A DNA stretch of 64,000 bases. It comes from an uncultured Pirellulaceae bacterium (GTDB lineage Bacteria; Planctomycetota; Planctomycetia; Pirellulales; Pirellulaceae). A program made the translations under genes and the position numbers. Each line of letters begins with the position of its first letter. Position 1 is the stretch's first letter. Below are positions 8,449 to 17,256 of the stretch, piece after piece. Where the stretch lies: assembly GCA_905480545.1 (NCBI GenBank), contig CAJQQR010000114.1, forward strand, positions 19,904 through 83,903. Direction: 5' to 3'. Below the pieces are notes generated by a model. The model searched no databases. It was given only the letters and a program-made list of their open reading frames with translations, and was not told the DNA's origin.

Positions 8449-11400
8449 TTATTTTGACTTAATTGCTGGATGAAGGTATTTCAAATAACGCCAACCCTGT
8501 TTTGGCACTCGCCGATTTTTATCCAGACAATCCTCCACTTCCGCAGTGAGCTTTTTCAGCAATTCCGCGTCCCGCAACAGGTCGTCAGTTTCAATTTGCC
8601 ATCGCTCAAGCCGCTCAATCAAACGTTTCTCTATTTTGGCCATCGATTCTTTACCTGACAAATTATCGAATTCGTGCGGGTCAACTTGCAAATCAAACAA
8701 TTGATATTCTGGGGGATTCAACCAATCGGCGTAGATACGTTTTGTCTGCTCATCGGCTGATTCAAGTTCGCTGTATCGAGGCGACCCACTAAAATTAGAA
8801 ACGCCATTGTTAAGATATTTATGCGAAGCGGGATCTTGCTTGCCAGGCATCAGAGTCTTGATCAACTTGTACCGCGAATCGCGAATCGCACGTTGTGGAT
8901 AATGCAAGATCGCAGCATCCGTGTTTCGTTCGCCAAACAGAAATTCCCGAATTGGTTTGGATCCGCCATCCATCCCACGTAAAACGGGCCCCAAATTGAT
9001 CCCTGGCAGGTTTTCAGGAACGTCAACACCCGCTGCCGCGGCGATAGTTGGCAGCAAGTCGATCGTTGATACTAGCTGATCGGAAACCAAACCCGGTTTG
9101 GTCGTGCCGGGCCAGCGGATCATAAACGGAATTCGAAGCCCACCTTCATTAAGGTAAATCTTGCCACGCGAAAACTGGGCACCATGATCACCTATGTAGA
9201 TGACAAGCGTATTGTCAGCTTTGCCGGATTTATCGAGCGCGGCCAACAATTCACCGACGCATTCGTCCAACCGCCTCATGCAATTGTAGTAACCGCGGAT
9301 ATGTCCACGCATCCGTTTATTATCAAATCCAATGAAGCCCATGGGCCGAACTTCGTCTGCTGAAAACAACGTTTTGGGACGACCTTCGACTTCGTTTTGG
9401 ACAGGCCAGTGTGCATCGGGTAAGTTGACGGTCAGGAAAAATGGCTTGTTGGAGCCCCCCATAAACTTTGCCGAGTTCTTGGCATACTCACCCAAATTTT
9501 TTTTTCCGAAGTTCGATCCTTTGATGGCCCTGAAGTCAATCCATTTCTCGATTGCTGCTTCAGGGTTCACATGCAACTTTCCAATCATACCGGTCCGGTA
9601 ACCCGCTTTTTTGAGCAGCGAGTAAGTTGTCGGCCATTCCTTGAACATCGCGAACTGGTGCGTCGCCAAACCAATCTGTCCGTTTTGATGTGGATAGAGT
9701 CCGGTCAAAATCGAACCGCGAGATGGGCTACAAACGGATTGAGTCACGTAAGCGGTTTTGAAACGGACTCCTTGTGCAGCCAATCGATCGAGGTTGGGAG
9801 TAGATGCGTACGGATCACCGTAGCATCCCAGTTCCGGTCCGTTGTCTTCAGATATGACGAGAAGAACGTTTGGTTGTTTGCGGTGCGAATTCAATCGCAA
9901 ATTTAGATCTGAATTTTTGGCAGCTTTGCTTTTGTTTTTGCGAACGGATGAATTGTAGGGCACTTGTTCTTGCTTGGCGTTTGCTGGCACTGAGGAAAGG
10001 CTGGATGCAAACGCCTCGTTGAATTGCTCGCGGAGCTGCTCAAGTAGCTTCGAACTCACTTTTTTTCCAGCCAAGTTCTCTGTCTCTACCAAACTATTGG
10101 CGTATTCATAAAGTTCGGTTGCACGAATTTCGCCAGACTTACGATGCACCCATTGCGTCATCCGATGGGTTTGAGTTCGCATTGAGTATCCCATCAAGCC
10201 GCCACGAGGGTATTGGCTGAGTGCAACCTTTCTTGTCGTCTTGGAATGGTCATTCAATAGTTCGGCAAAACTCCTACCTTCCAGTTCTTCACGTAACGGC
10301 AAACCAGCCAATTCCGCCAGTGTTGGGTAGACGTCCAACAACTCAACCAACGATGTCGTTGCCTTGCCGGCCGCCATCATTCCCGGTGCACGAACGATAA
10401 GCGGTACTCGCGTATCCAGCTCGAAATTTGTGGTTTTCCCCCACAATCCCTGCTCACCCAGATGATAACCATGGTCGCCGTAGAGGCAGACGATTGTGTT
10501 GTCCGACAATTCAAGACGCTCCAGTTCATCAAGAACGCGTCCGATTTGTGCATCAATGAAACTGACGCACGCATAGTAGGCTTGCCGAACTCGTCTTTGA
10601 TTCTCATCCGAAATCGGACCTTCCCTTGGTTGATCGCTGTAACGTCGAAGTTCACCTGAAACGTGTCCTGCAATGGCTGGCCCGCCAGTGGGAAATTTCT
10701 GATTGCTGGCTATCTCGATTTTATTGCTACTGCTATTGCCATTGTCATAGAGATCAAAGTACTTCTTCGGCGCAATAAACGGTGAATGCGGTTTGATGAA
10801 TCCGACCGCCAGAAAAAAGGGCTTGCCTTGCTGCTTTAGCTTTCCAAGTTGTGCAACGGCCGCGTCTGCGACTTTGCCATCGTAAAGCGTGTTGTCGGCG
10901 ACGTCAGGTGATTCAGTTGCCGGACCAAACACAAGCTTTTGCGTCCAATCATTGGGTGCGGGATTCAGCGGTTTGTAGACACGGCGAAAAGTCTCCTTTG
11001 CTGCGGCAATACCCTCTTCGGTGTAATAATAACGAGGACCAAAACGAACCGCCGGTTCTGACCAGCTTTCAGGGTCGCCCATGGTATCCCATTTGGTGTT
11101 GCTCGCGCCATTGGGAAATACACCATGATAAAGTTTCCCTATTGCTAAAGCATGGTATCCGTTTCGTTTGAAATGTTGTGGCAATGTCACAACGTTCGGT
11201 TTGTTGGATCGGAAATGGATGTGGTTGCCCGTGACGCCAATAGTATCTGGACGGAGCCCAGTCATCAGGCTGGTACGGGAAGGATTGCAAACGGCTTGCT
11301 GACAATAAGCTCGCTTGAAGACCAATGAAGACTTCGCAAACCGATCAATGTTTGGCGACAGAACCTGATCACTACCGTAACAACCCAGTTCCGGTCTCAG

Positions 11401-11535
11401 GTCATCAACGGCGATGAAGAGCACGTTGGGGGGCGCAGCCGAAGACGTCTCGTTGCCATGTGTTGGTGATGTTCCGCAGCTCAGCAAAGTCCAAGCGAAT
11501 GTTAGTGCGAACGATGAAAAACTGACTCGTTTCAT
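8449..11535 (-). CDS. Tandem double sulfatase (two complete sulfatase domains in one protein)
   Basis: A 1028-residue exported protein. The leader ends in L-L-S-C near residue 20, a possible lipobox. The first sulfatase domain (about 35-510) resembles iduronate-2-sulfatase/choline-sulfatase types: A-V-D-D-L-R-P-E-L-G, signature C-N-P-S-R from Cys83, and Y-G-D-H-G-Y-H-L-G-E. A Lys/Asn/Ser-rich linker of about 40 residues leads to a second domain (about 553-1028) resembling heparan N-sulfatase types: I-S-E-D-N-G-P-E-L-G, signature C-S-P-S-R from Cys602, and Y-I-G-D-H-G-A-Q-F. Both active sites look complete. It could remove two differently placed sulfates from one substrate. Start ATG at 11535 has AGGAG eight bases upstream; it lies 24 bases after the MYG1-family gene, so they probably share a transcript. 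Confidence 0.9.
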   Translation of the reverse strand: MKRVSFSSFALTFAWTLLSCGTSPTHGNETSSAAPPNVLFIAVDDLRPELGCYGSDQVLSPNIDRFAKSSLVFKRAYCQQAVCNPSRTSLMTGLRPDTIGVTGNHIHFRSNKPNVVTLPQHFKRNGYHALAIGKLYHGVFPNGASNTKWDTMGDPESWSEPAVRFGPRYYYTEEGIAAAKETFRRVYKPLNPAPNDWTQKLVFGPATESPDVADNTLYDGKVADAAVAQLGKLKQQGKPFFLAVGFIKPHSPFIAPKKYFDLYDNGNSSSNKIEIASNQKFPTGGPAIAGHVSGELRRYSDQPREGPISDENQRRVRQAYYACVSFIDAQIGRVLDELERLELSDNTIVCLYGDHGYHLGEQGLWGKTTNFELDTRVPLIVRAPGMMAAGKATTSLVELLDVYPTLAELAGLPLREELEGRSFAELLNDHSKTTRKVALSQYPRGGLMGYSMRTQTHRMTQWVHRKSGEIRATELYEYANSLVETENLAGKKVSSKLLEQLREQFNEAFASSLSSVPANAKQEQVPYNSSVRKNKSKAAKNSDLNLRLNSHRKQPNVLLVISEDNGPELGCYGDPYASTPNLDRLAAQGVRFKTAYVTQSVCSPSRGSILTGLYPHQNGQIGLATHQFAMFKEWPTTYSLLKKAGYRTGMIGKLHVNPEAAIEKWIDFRAIKGSNFGKKNLGEYAKNSAKFMGGSNKPFFLTVNLPDAHWPVQNEVEGRPKTLFSADEVRPMGFIGFDNKRMRGHIRGYYNCMRRLDECVGELLAALDKSGKADNTLVIYIGDHGAQFSRGKIYLNEGGLRIPFMIRWPGTTKPGLVSDQLVSTIDLLPTIAAAAGVDVPENLPGINLGPVLRGMDGGSKPIREFLFGERNTDAAILHYPQRAIRDSRYKLIKTLMPGKQDPASHKYLNNGVSNFSGSPRYSELESADEQTKRIYADWLNPPEYQLFDLQVDPHEFDNLSGKESMAKIEKRLIERLERWQIETDDLLRDAELLKKLTAEVEDCLDKNRRVPKQGWRYLKYLHPAIKSK

Positions 11536-11559
11536 TTGTTTTTCTCCTGTTTCCTGACT

Positions 11560-12435
11560 TCAGCCATTCTTTTTGACAACGGCCAGTTCCAACAGTGCCT
11601 TGAGCCGCGTTGGATCCGTGGTGGAAACTTTTGCGACAAAGCCACGTTTATGCGCAAATCGAACTTCGTCGAGGGATTCAATTTGCGAAAAATCCAGTCG
11701 TTGACTGTCGGCATAACGCGTCAATCCGTATCCGTCGCCACGTCGGTCCGGATAAACCAACGCCTGAATCTCACTTTCCTTTCCTTCGCTCTCGATGAAC
11801 GCGTAGATTCCAAACGAAGGACTATCGGCGATCACGTCATTCTTCTCTAAGTACAATGCATGAACCGGTCCTTCATCCGTTTCGACCGCCCAATATTGAG
11901 CATGAGTTTTCAGGTAGTCCAACCGCTGCCGCAGCGACCGCAAGTAGTTGACAATATCTGCACCGACCATGCACATCACCTGGTAGACCGTACTCTCAGG
12001 ATTGAGTTCAGTTTGGTTTGCAAAACGGTTTAGCAACGAACTATCCAGCGGAGAATTAAGCTCACCTAACGCCCTTCGCGGAATCCCCATCAACTTGGCA
12101 GTTTCGTCCGGCCCCAACGTATCAAGCCATTCTGCTGGGCGAAGCCAAGAACAGAACGACAATGCGTCTTCGTAAAGCCCAATGCTTTGAAGCACAAGCG
12201 ATAAAGCACATAGTGGCGGAGCATCCCGGGGGAATTGATGATGGTCAAAATTGTTTAATTTTGGATCATGGACACCACCAATGTCGACGACGCATATAGA
12301 TGGGTTAGCCAAATCCGCATCCGTTGGATCGCGTCGATGTATTGGAGCACCATGCAAATGTGCCAACAAACCACACGCGAGAAAATCGTCTTTGTGGGCT
12401 CCGCCCGGATGGGTCACTATCAGCTGAATGGTCAT
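11560..12435 (-). CDS. MYG1-family (UPF0160) DHH-like nuclease protein
   Basis: A 291-residue protein. It starts with T-H-P-G-G-A-H-K-D-D, corresponding to the metal-binding T-H-x-G-x-F-H-x-D-E region of the MYG1 family, then has V-V-D-I-G-G-V-H-D-P and F-D-H-H-Q-F, the remaining DHH-type metal ligands. Eukaryotic MYG1 is a 3'-5' RNA exonuclease; bacterial members are poorly characterised, so nuclease activity here is inference. No leader, so cytoplasmic. It precedes the double sulfatase by 24 bases on the same strand, an odd pairing that may reflect only shared transcription. Confidence 0.78.
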   Translation of the reverse strand: MTIQLIVTHPGGAHKDDFLACGLLAHLHGAPIHRRDPTDADLANPSICVVDIGGVHDPKLNNFDHHQFPRDAPPLCALSLVLQSIGLYEDALSFCSWLRPAEWLDTLGPDETAKLMGIPRRALGELNSPLDSSLLNRFANQTELNPESTVYQVMCMVGADIVNYLRSLRQRLDYLKTHAQYWAVETDEGPVHALYLEKNDVIADSPSFGIYAFIESEGKESEIQALVYPDRRGDGYGLTRYADSQRLDFSQIESLDEVRFAHKRGFVAKVSTTDPTRLKALLELAVVKKNG

Positions 12436-12719
12436 GACGTTGAGATATTTAGATTAAAAATTTGATAAGGACAACAACATACACAGAAAACGTCAGAAAC
12501 AGGGCGAACAATCGGATTATTCCTGAAAGCGACACACCATAAAACGCCAACCTCGGGGATGAAATTGAGAGACCGCAAGGTAACATATGGCTTCGTGAGC
12601 GTAAAACTGAACCGGATTCGACCTTCAGAATACCAAACCGGCAACGCTTGACTTTTAAAACTGTGGCTTGCCCTTTTTAATGCAGACAAATTAAAAACGA
12701 TCGAGGAACACATCGACTT

Positions 12720-13808
12720 TTGTTTGAACTTCCAAAAACCATCTGCGAAATCACCGGGGCTCAGACTTGTCAACTTGGTGACGTCATCCAAAGCCTCTGG
12801 AGTGGCTACGGTGTGATCCAACGTGTCAAGCTAGACCTTCCAAACCGCTCAACAGCAATCGTAAAGCACATTGACCTTACCGAATCCAGGAAGAATCGCA
12901 GAGGATGGAGCGGCGACGTTTCGCATCAACGGAAAGTTCGCTCCTACGAAATCGAAAAAACGTTTTACGATTCATACTCCCAAAAATGCACCGGCTTGGG
13001 TAACAGGAATGTAGTTGGTGGACGCGATCATGAGTTTGCATGTCGCGTTCCTCAAATACTCGCTGCTTTAGAAAAACCTGGTTCATCCGGTTGGTTGATT
13101 GTCTTGGAAGACTTGGACGAAGCTGGATTTGACTTACGTAGCTCAAGTCCACAACGCAGCGATGACTCGAACCTCCGCAGTTGTTTGCGATGGCTGGCGA
13201 ATTTCCATGCAACTTTTATGGGATGCAAGCCAACTGGTTTGTGGGATGTTGGGACGTATTGGCATCTAGCGACGCGCCAAGAGGAATGGCAAGGGATGGA
13301 AGACGGCCAGCTGAAAAGGCTCTCTTCAGCAATTGACGAGCGGTTGAACGCCGCTCAGTTTCAAACGTTGGTGCACGGCGACGCAAAGCTCGCTAACTTT
13401 TGTTTTGGCTCAACGAATAGCAATTGCAATGATGGACCGGACGTTGCCGCCGTTGATTTTCAGTACATCGGCGGAGGATGCGGAATGAAGGATGTGGCTT
13501 ATTTGGTAAGTAGCTGTCTCGACGGATCGGAATCAGAAACGCAACAGAATGTTCTGCTGGATTTCTACTTTGACCAACTCGAAAAATCGTTGGCGGTAAA
13601 GCAACCGGAAATTGATTTCCCCAGTCTTGAATCGGAATGGCGAGAATTGTATGCTTTTGCCTGGGCGGATTTTTGTCGATTCCTTGCGGGTTGGTCACCA
13701 GGGCATTGGAAGCTGAACAAATATAACGACCAAGTGACGCGAAATGTTTTAAATCAATTAGCAGGTGATAAAATACAACGGAGAGGTGATGGCTTTACAG
13801 CGGAATGA
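12720..13808 (+). CDS. Phosphotransferase of the choline/ecdysteroid-kinase-like (EcKL/APH) fold
   Basis: A 362-residue kinase-like protein. V-L-E-D-L-D (hinge region), a W-L-A-N-F-H-A helix, the catalytic loop V-H-G-D-A-K-L-A-N-F and the metal-binding V-D-F-Q are the motifs of the aminoglycoside phosphotransferase/choline kinase superfamily, most like the ecdysteroid-kinase-like subgroup. It would phosphorylate a small hydroxylated molecule with ATP in the cytoplasm; the substrate is unknown. The frame starts with TTG at 12720, with GAGGAA about a dozen bases upstream; no in-frame ATG is suitably placed. It converges on the helical-repeat gene, 63 bases away. Confidence 0.78.
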   Translation: MFELPKTICEITGAQTCQLGDVIQSLWSGYGVIQRVKLDLPNRSTAIVKHIDLTESRKNRRGWSGDVSHQRKVRSYEIEKTFYDSYSQKCTGLGNRNVVGGRDHEFACRVPQILAALEKPGSSGWLIVLEDLDEAGFDLRSSSPQRSDDSNLRSCLRWLANFHATFMGCKPTGLWDVGTYWHLATRQEEWQGMEDGQLKRLSSAIDERLNAAQFQTLVHGDAKLANFCFGSTNSNCNDGPDVAAVDFQYIGGGCGMKDVAYLVSSCLDGSESETQQNVLLDFYFDQLEKSLAVKQPEIDFPSLESEWRELYAFAWADFCRFLAGWSPGHWKLNKYNDQVTRNVLNQLAGDKIQRRGDGFTAE

Positions 13809-13871
13809 CATTCCGGGCGTCCTATCTGCCTTACAAGAAAAATCAGCAGAGCATTACTGTGGCAACCACGG

Positions 13872-14390
13872 TTACTCCTCAAGCTGTTTCAGCACCTTTT
13901 TGGCTCGATTGGCGAATCCCGAACTTGCATCGTGCATCCTTTCGTTCAGGTCCTTGCAAAGTTGTTTTGCTTCTGCGGGATAGCGGTCTGCTCGTTTTGC
14001 AATGAAGCTCATCGAAAATGCACCGATCGCGACGTCGATATTTCGGTCGGCAACAAATCTTCCGCACATTCTGATCAACCGTCCTTCCAATTCAACCGGC
14101 AGAGGCGCAATCACCTCACTAAAGTAACGCACGCCATTTCGACGAATTGCCTGATGGATCGGGCTTTCGATTGCATCAACGATATCTCCAAGCCATGGCG
14201 TCAACAAACTTGCATCGCGACGCCCTAAATCACCAACGACTTGTGCAGCCCGCTGCGCTACACGCACCTCTTCCCCCAAAAAACAAACCATCAATTGAAC
14301 GATTAATTCCTGATCGCCACACACCATCGCCAACACCTTGTCTGCATTGGCACGTGAGTTTGCAACCAAAAGTTGCTCTCGCACAATCAT
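13872..14390 (-). CDS. Helical (HEAT-like) repeat protein of unknown function
   Basis: A 172-residue protein from the ATG at 14390. It is almost wholly alpha-helical in character, with repeating amphipathic segments (V-A-Q-R-A-A-Q-V-V-G-D-L-G is typical of a HEAT repeat), suggesting a small protein-binding scaffold. The frame is open further upstream to an ATG at 14540, giving 222 residues and a 25-base overlap with the spermidine-synthase-like gene; those extra 50 residues are Ser/Asn-rich and unlike the rest. AAAGG lies upstream of 14390, so I favour the shorter form. No family name can be given with certainty. Confidence 0.6.
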   Translation of the reverse strand: MIVREQLLVANSRANADKVLAMVCGDQELIVQLMVCFLGEEVRVAQRAAQVVGDLGRRDASLLTPWLGDIVDAIESPIHQAIRRNGVRYFSEVIAPLPVELEGRLIRMCGRFVADRNIDVAIGAFSMSFIAKRADRYPAEAKQLCKDLNERMHDASSGFANRAKKVLKQLEE

Positions 14391-14515
14391 AGATTTCTCG
14401 ACCTTTTCGCTTTCTTGAGTTGGGTTATCGCGGCTCGAATTTCGGTGAAATAACCCGATTGTATTTCGGAACTTTTCTGTGGCAGCGTTGGACGATGCGG
14501 CGAAATAGAACCGCA

Positions 14516-15232
14516 TTAATCCTGCGCAAAGAAGAGCCAATCCGTTCGCCGCTCATCTATCATTTGGTTGTCATGAGTTACAGGTTCAACGCGAACGTTT
14601 TTGAATACCACCCGAAGTGCGTCTGCAAATGGTGAACTTTCGGCGTATGACCAAATCGCCAAGATGCCGTTTGGTGCTAAATGCGATTTCGCAGCTTGCA
14701 ATCCCTCAGCCGAATAAAACAAGGCGTTTTCTTCCCCCAAGCGTTCGTCCGGAGAGTGGTCGACATCGATCAGAATGACATCGAATTGACTAGTTGCAGG
14801 ACCGGCAAGTCGACGATAGATGTCGCCTTGCTGAACTTCCAGCCTCGGTTCTTGATTCAACTCATCCGACAACGGAACCAGACCTTGTTCAAGCCACTTA
14901 ATGACCTGTGGGAGCAAGTCAACGACTTCAACATGGAAGACGCGGCTGGAACGGAGCGATTCGTAAGCTGTGTACCCCAATCCGAGACCACCGACCAAAA
15001 CCTTTAAATCGTCACCAGAATGCATCTCAATTGCTATTCGAGACAATTCTCGTTCCGAGTCTGTGTAGAGACTGCTCATCAAGAATTCATGATTAAGCGT
15101 AACCTCGGTAACGACAGTCCCAGGTTGTGAAAGCAGTTCCCGCCGACGTAAGCACAGGGGCCCGAGTGGACTTTCTTCGTACGCAAGAATTTCAAGGTTG
15201 GATTTCGACATGGCGTAGGCTATCCGCATCAA
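14516..15232 (-). CDS. Spermidine synthase-like SAM-dependent protein (soluble)
   Basis: A 238-residue Rossmann protein. V-G-G-L-G-L-G-Y-T-A is the nucleotide-binding loop, V-E-V-V-D the acidic residue after strand 2, and F-D-V-I-L-I-D-V-D-H-S the active-site Asp strand of the spermidine synthase/methyltransferase fold. The H-E-F-L-M-S region before the first motif is typical of spermidine-synthase-like proteins. Whether it makes polyamine or methylates something is not decidable from sequence. A second possible start (Met8, at 15211) is equally good. It lies just before the helical-repeat gene on the same strand. Confidence 0.78.
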   Translation of the reverse strand: MMRIAYAMSKSNLEILAYEESPLGPLCLRRRELLSQPGTVVTEVTLNHEFLMSSLYTDSERELSRIAIEMHSGDDLKVLVGGLGLGYTAYESLRSSRVFHVEVVDLLPQVIKWLEQGLVPLSDELNQEPRLEVQQGDIYRRLAGPATSQFDVILIDVDHSPDERLGEENALFYSAEGLQAAKSHLAPNGILAIWSYAESSPFADALRVVFKNVRVEPVTHDNQMIDERRTDWLFFAQD

Positions 15233-15521
15233 TGTAAATTAACAATCAGAAACGGTTTGCTACACCGTAGTTTACTTTTTTGGCCAACAAACGATGTTGA
15301 GACAAGGTTCCAGCGTAAACGACATTACGGAAGTCTATTTTGAAATGGAATCTCTTGGCGAAATTCGGAGCTATCCTCGACCCTGTCATTCGCCCGATTC
15401 CAGACATAGCCAATTACCCAATTGAATTTGATAACCCAATATATTTTGCGATTTGCTCCGATTCAGCCAGCCTTTACCGAAACAATTCACGGTTGCATCC
15501 AACGTAATTTGTGACCAAACA

Positions 15522-16580
15522 CTAAAACTTCTGCGACAACGCTTCGACACGAATCTGACGTATTGCACGCAAAAATTCGTTCATCGACTGATATCGATCG
15601 GATGGCTTTTTACTAAACGCCTTCGCGCAAATATCGTCAAACTGTTTCGGTATGACTTGATGCTTAGCTACAGTGCTAGGCGGAGGCGGCTCTTCATTCA
15701 AAATATTCCTAAACGTTTCGTCGATATTGCGACCACGAAATGGCTCCCGAAGTGCCAGCGATTCGTAAAGAACAACGCCCATACTGAAGACGTCGCTGCG
15801 TTCGTCAATGTGGCCGTTGACCACTTGTTCGGGCGACATATAAAGTGGCGTGCCTGGGCGTTGGCCAGTAACGGTCAGGCGTTGATAAAATTCGCTGCGG
15901 GATGAGAAATCTTCGATATAGGATTCGACTGGCATGCCCCATACCTTTGCAATGCCCCAATCCATCACATACACGGCTCCATACATTCCAACCATAATGT
16001 TTTCTGGTTTGAGATCGCGGTGGATCACACCATGGGCGTGAGCGTATGCAACGGCGTTTCCAGCTTGCAACAAAATATCCAAGATCGTATCGATGTGATA
16101 TTCGCTGGCGGTTTCCTCATCTTTACGAGCGATCCGAGTTAAGATCTTGAACAGGTCTTCGCCTTCGATCTTTTTCATTGCAAAATATAAATTGCCTTCT
16201 GAGTCATTGCCCAACTCATACACCGGGACGGTGTTGGGATGACCTAGCTGGGCGGTGATTCGCGCCTCGCGAAGCAAACGTCTGCGTTCTGGGGCGTCTT
16301 TTTCCGAATTTGATTTTAATTTTTTGATCGCAACCGATCGTCCCAGACAATTGTCACGAAAAAGTTGCAAGACACCGTGGCCACCGCCACTGAGTTCACT
16401 CAAAAAAGTATACTTACTGAAATCATTAACGAACGTCGGCGGCAGATCGATGTCAGTGCCGGACAGAAAGATACTCGGATATTTGTCTTGCTTAGATTCC
16501 ACGATACTTTTGCTGGGGTGAGCTTTTGGTCCGCTTGCGAATGCTTCGAGTAAAAACCAATCTGCGAAACTGGCATACAA
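15522..16580 (-). CDS. Soluble bacterial serine/threonine protein kinase
   Basis: A 352-residue Hanks-type kinase. A glycine-rich loop (S-G-G-G-H-G-V), the ATP Lys in V-A-I-K-K-L, the catalytic loop H-R-D-L-K-P-E-N, the magnesium segment V-M-D-W-G (DWG in place of DFG, frequent in planctomycete kinases), the activation segment G-T-P-L-Y-M-S-P-E-Q and D-V-F-S-M-G-V-V-L-Y-E are all present, so it should be active. There is no transmembrane helix or PASTA domain; the first 55 residues are a variable extension and the protein ends soon after the kinase domain. Its target is unknown. Preceded on the plus strand, divergently, by the TrmH-like gene. Confidence 0.9.
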   Translation of the reverse strand: MYASFADWFLLEAFASGPKAHPSKSIVESKQDKYPSIFLSGTDIDLPPTFVNDFSKYTFLSELSGGGHGVLQLFRDNCLGRSVAIKKLKSNSEKDAPERRRLLREARITAQLGHPNTVPVYELGNDSEGNLYFAMKKIEGEDLFKILTRIARKDEETASEYHIDTILDILLQAGNAVAYAHAHGVIHRDLKPENIMVGMYGAVYVMDWGIAKVWGMPVESYIEDFSSRSEFYQRLTVTGQRPGTPLYMSPEQVVNGHIDERSDVFSMGVVLYESLALREPFRGRNIDETFRNILNEEPPPPSTVAKHQVIPKQFDDICAKAFSKKPSDRYQSMNEFLRAIRQIRVEALSQKF

Positions 16581-16647
16581 ATTGAATTGTTTATAATTCT
16601 TACGTTAATTCTTCGTCCTGTATAGCAATTGAGTAGAACACAATTTC

Positions 16648-17169
16648 GTGAACAAAGAACAACACCCGCAAATTCGGGATAAAAATCAAAGCTATTTGAT
16701 CCTCAATAACATTTCAAAAGATGCAAATTTTGGTTTTTTGATTCGCTCCGCCAACGCTTTTGGTGCGGTTCCAGTCGTTGTGGGCCGAAAACGGTATTCG
16801 CGTGGCGGCGCTGCTGGGAATACTTGCCGAACACCAGTAATTAACTATCTGACTTTAAAAATGGCAATTGAAGGATTACGGGATCGTGGCTGTCTAATAT
16901 GCGGTATCGAAATCATGCCAAATGCAACGGCGGTAACCGAACGTCCTTTTCAACAATCAACCGCATTTATCGTAGGAAACGAAGGCGAGGGTTTAAATAC
17001 GTCTCAGAAATCTCATTGCGATTTCTTTACCTACATTCCGCAATATGGAAGTGCAGTATCGTTAAACATCAGCGTCGCCACCGGAATTGTTCTGCAGCAC
17101 TATGGCGCATGGGCCAACTACAAAGAAACGGAGCGAGTTGGGGAAAAATTTCGATCACAAACAGTATGA
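16648..17169 (+). CDS. TrmH/SpoU-family RNA 2'-O-methyltransferase
   Basis: A 173-residue SPOUT methyltransferase. Motif 1 is N-N-I-S-K-D-A-N-F-G-F-L-I-R-S-A-N-A-F-G (catalytic Asn/Arg region), motif 2 is F-I-V-G-N-E-G-E-G-L, and motif 3 is Y-G-S-A-V-S-L-N-I-S-V-A-T-G, which together form the trefoil knot that binds SAM. It is short and lacks an N-terminal RNA-binding extension, resembling TrmL-like minimal enzymes; whether the target is tRNA or rRNA is not visible. The start is GTG at 16648. It is divergent from the protein kinase, with 67 bases between them. Confidence 0.88.
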   Translation: MNKEQHPQIRDKNQSYLILNNISKDANFGFLIRSANAFGAVPVVVGRKRYSRGGAAGNTCRTPVINYLTLKMAIEGLRDRGCLICGIEIMPNATAVTERPFQQSTAFIVGNEGEGLNTSQKSHCDFFTYIPQYGSAVSLNISVATGIVLQHYGAWANYKETERVGEKFRSQTV

Positions 17170-17256
17170 ATTCGAACTGAATCGGTCTATTCTTTCACTT
17201 GTTATCCCACTTGATCAGGAATGCTGTTTCCAATTATTTCACCGGAACCAAACCAA

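Noticed and set aside
15522..16580. DWG instead of DFG in the protein kinase as a sign of inactivity
   Set aside because: The metal-binding Asp is kept, and DWG is frequent in planctomycete kinases.
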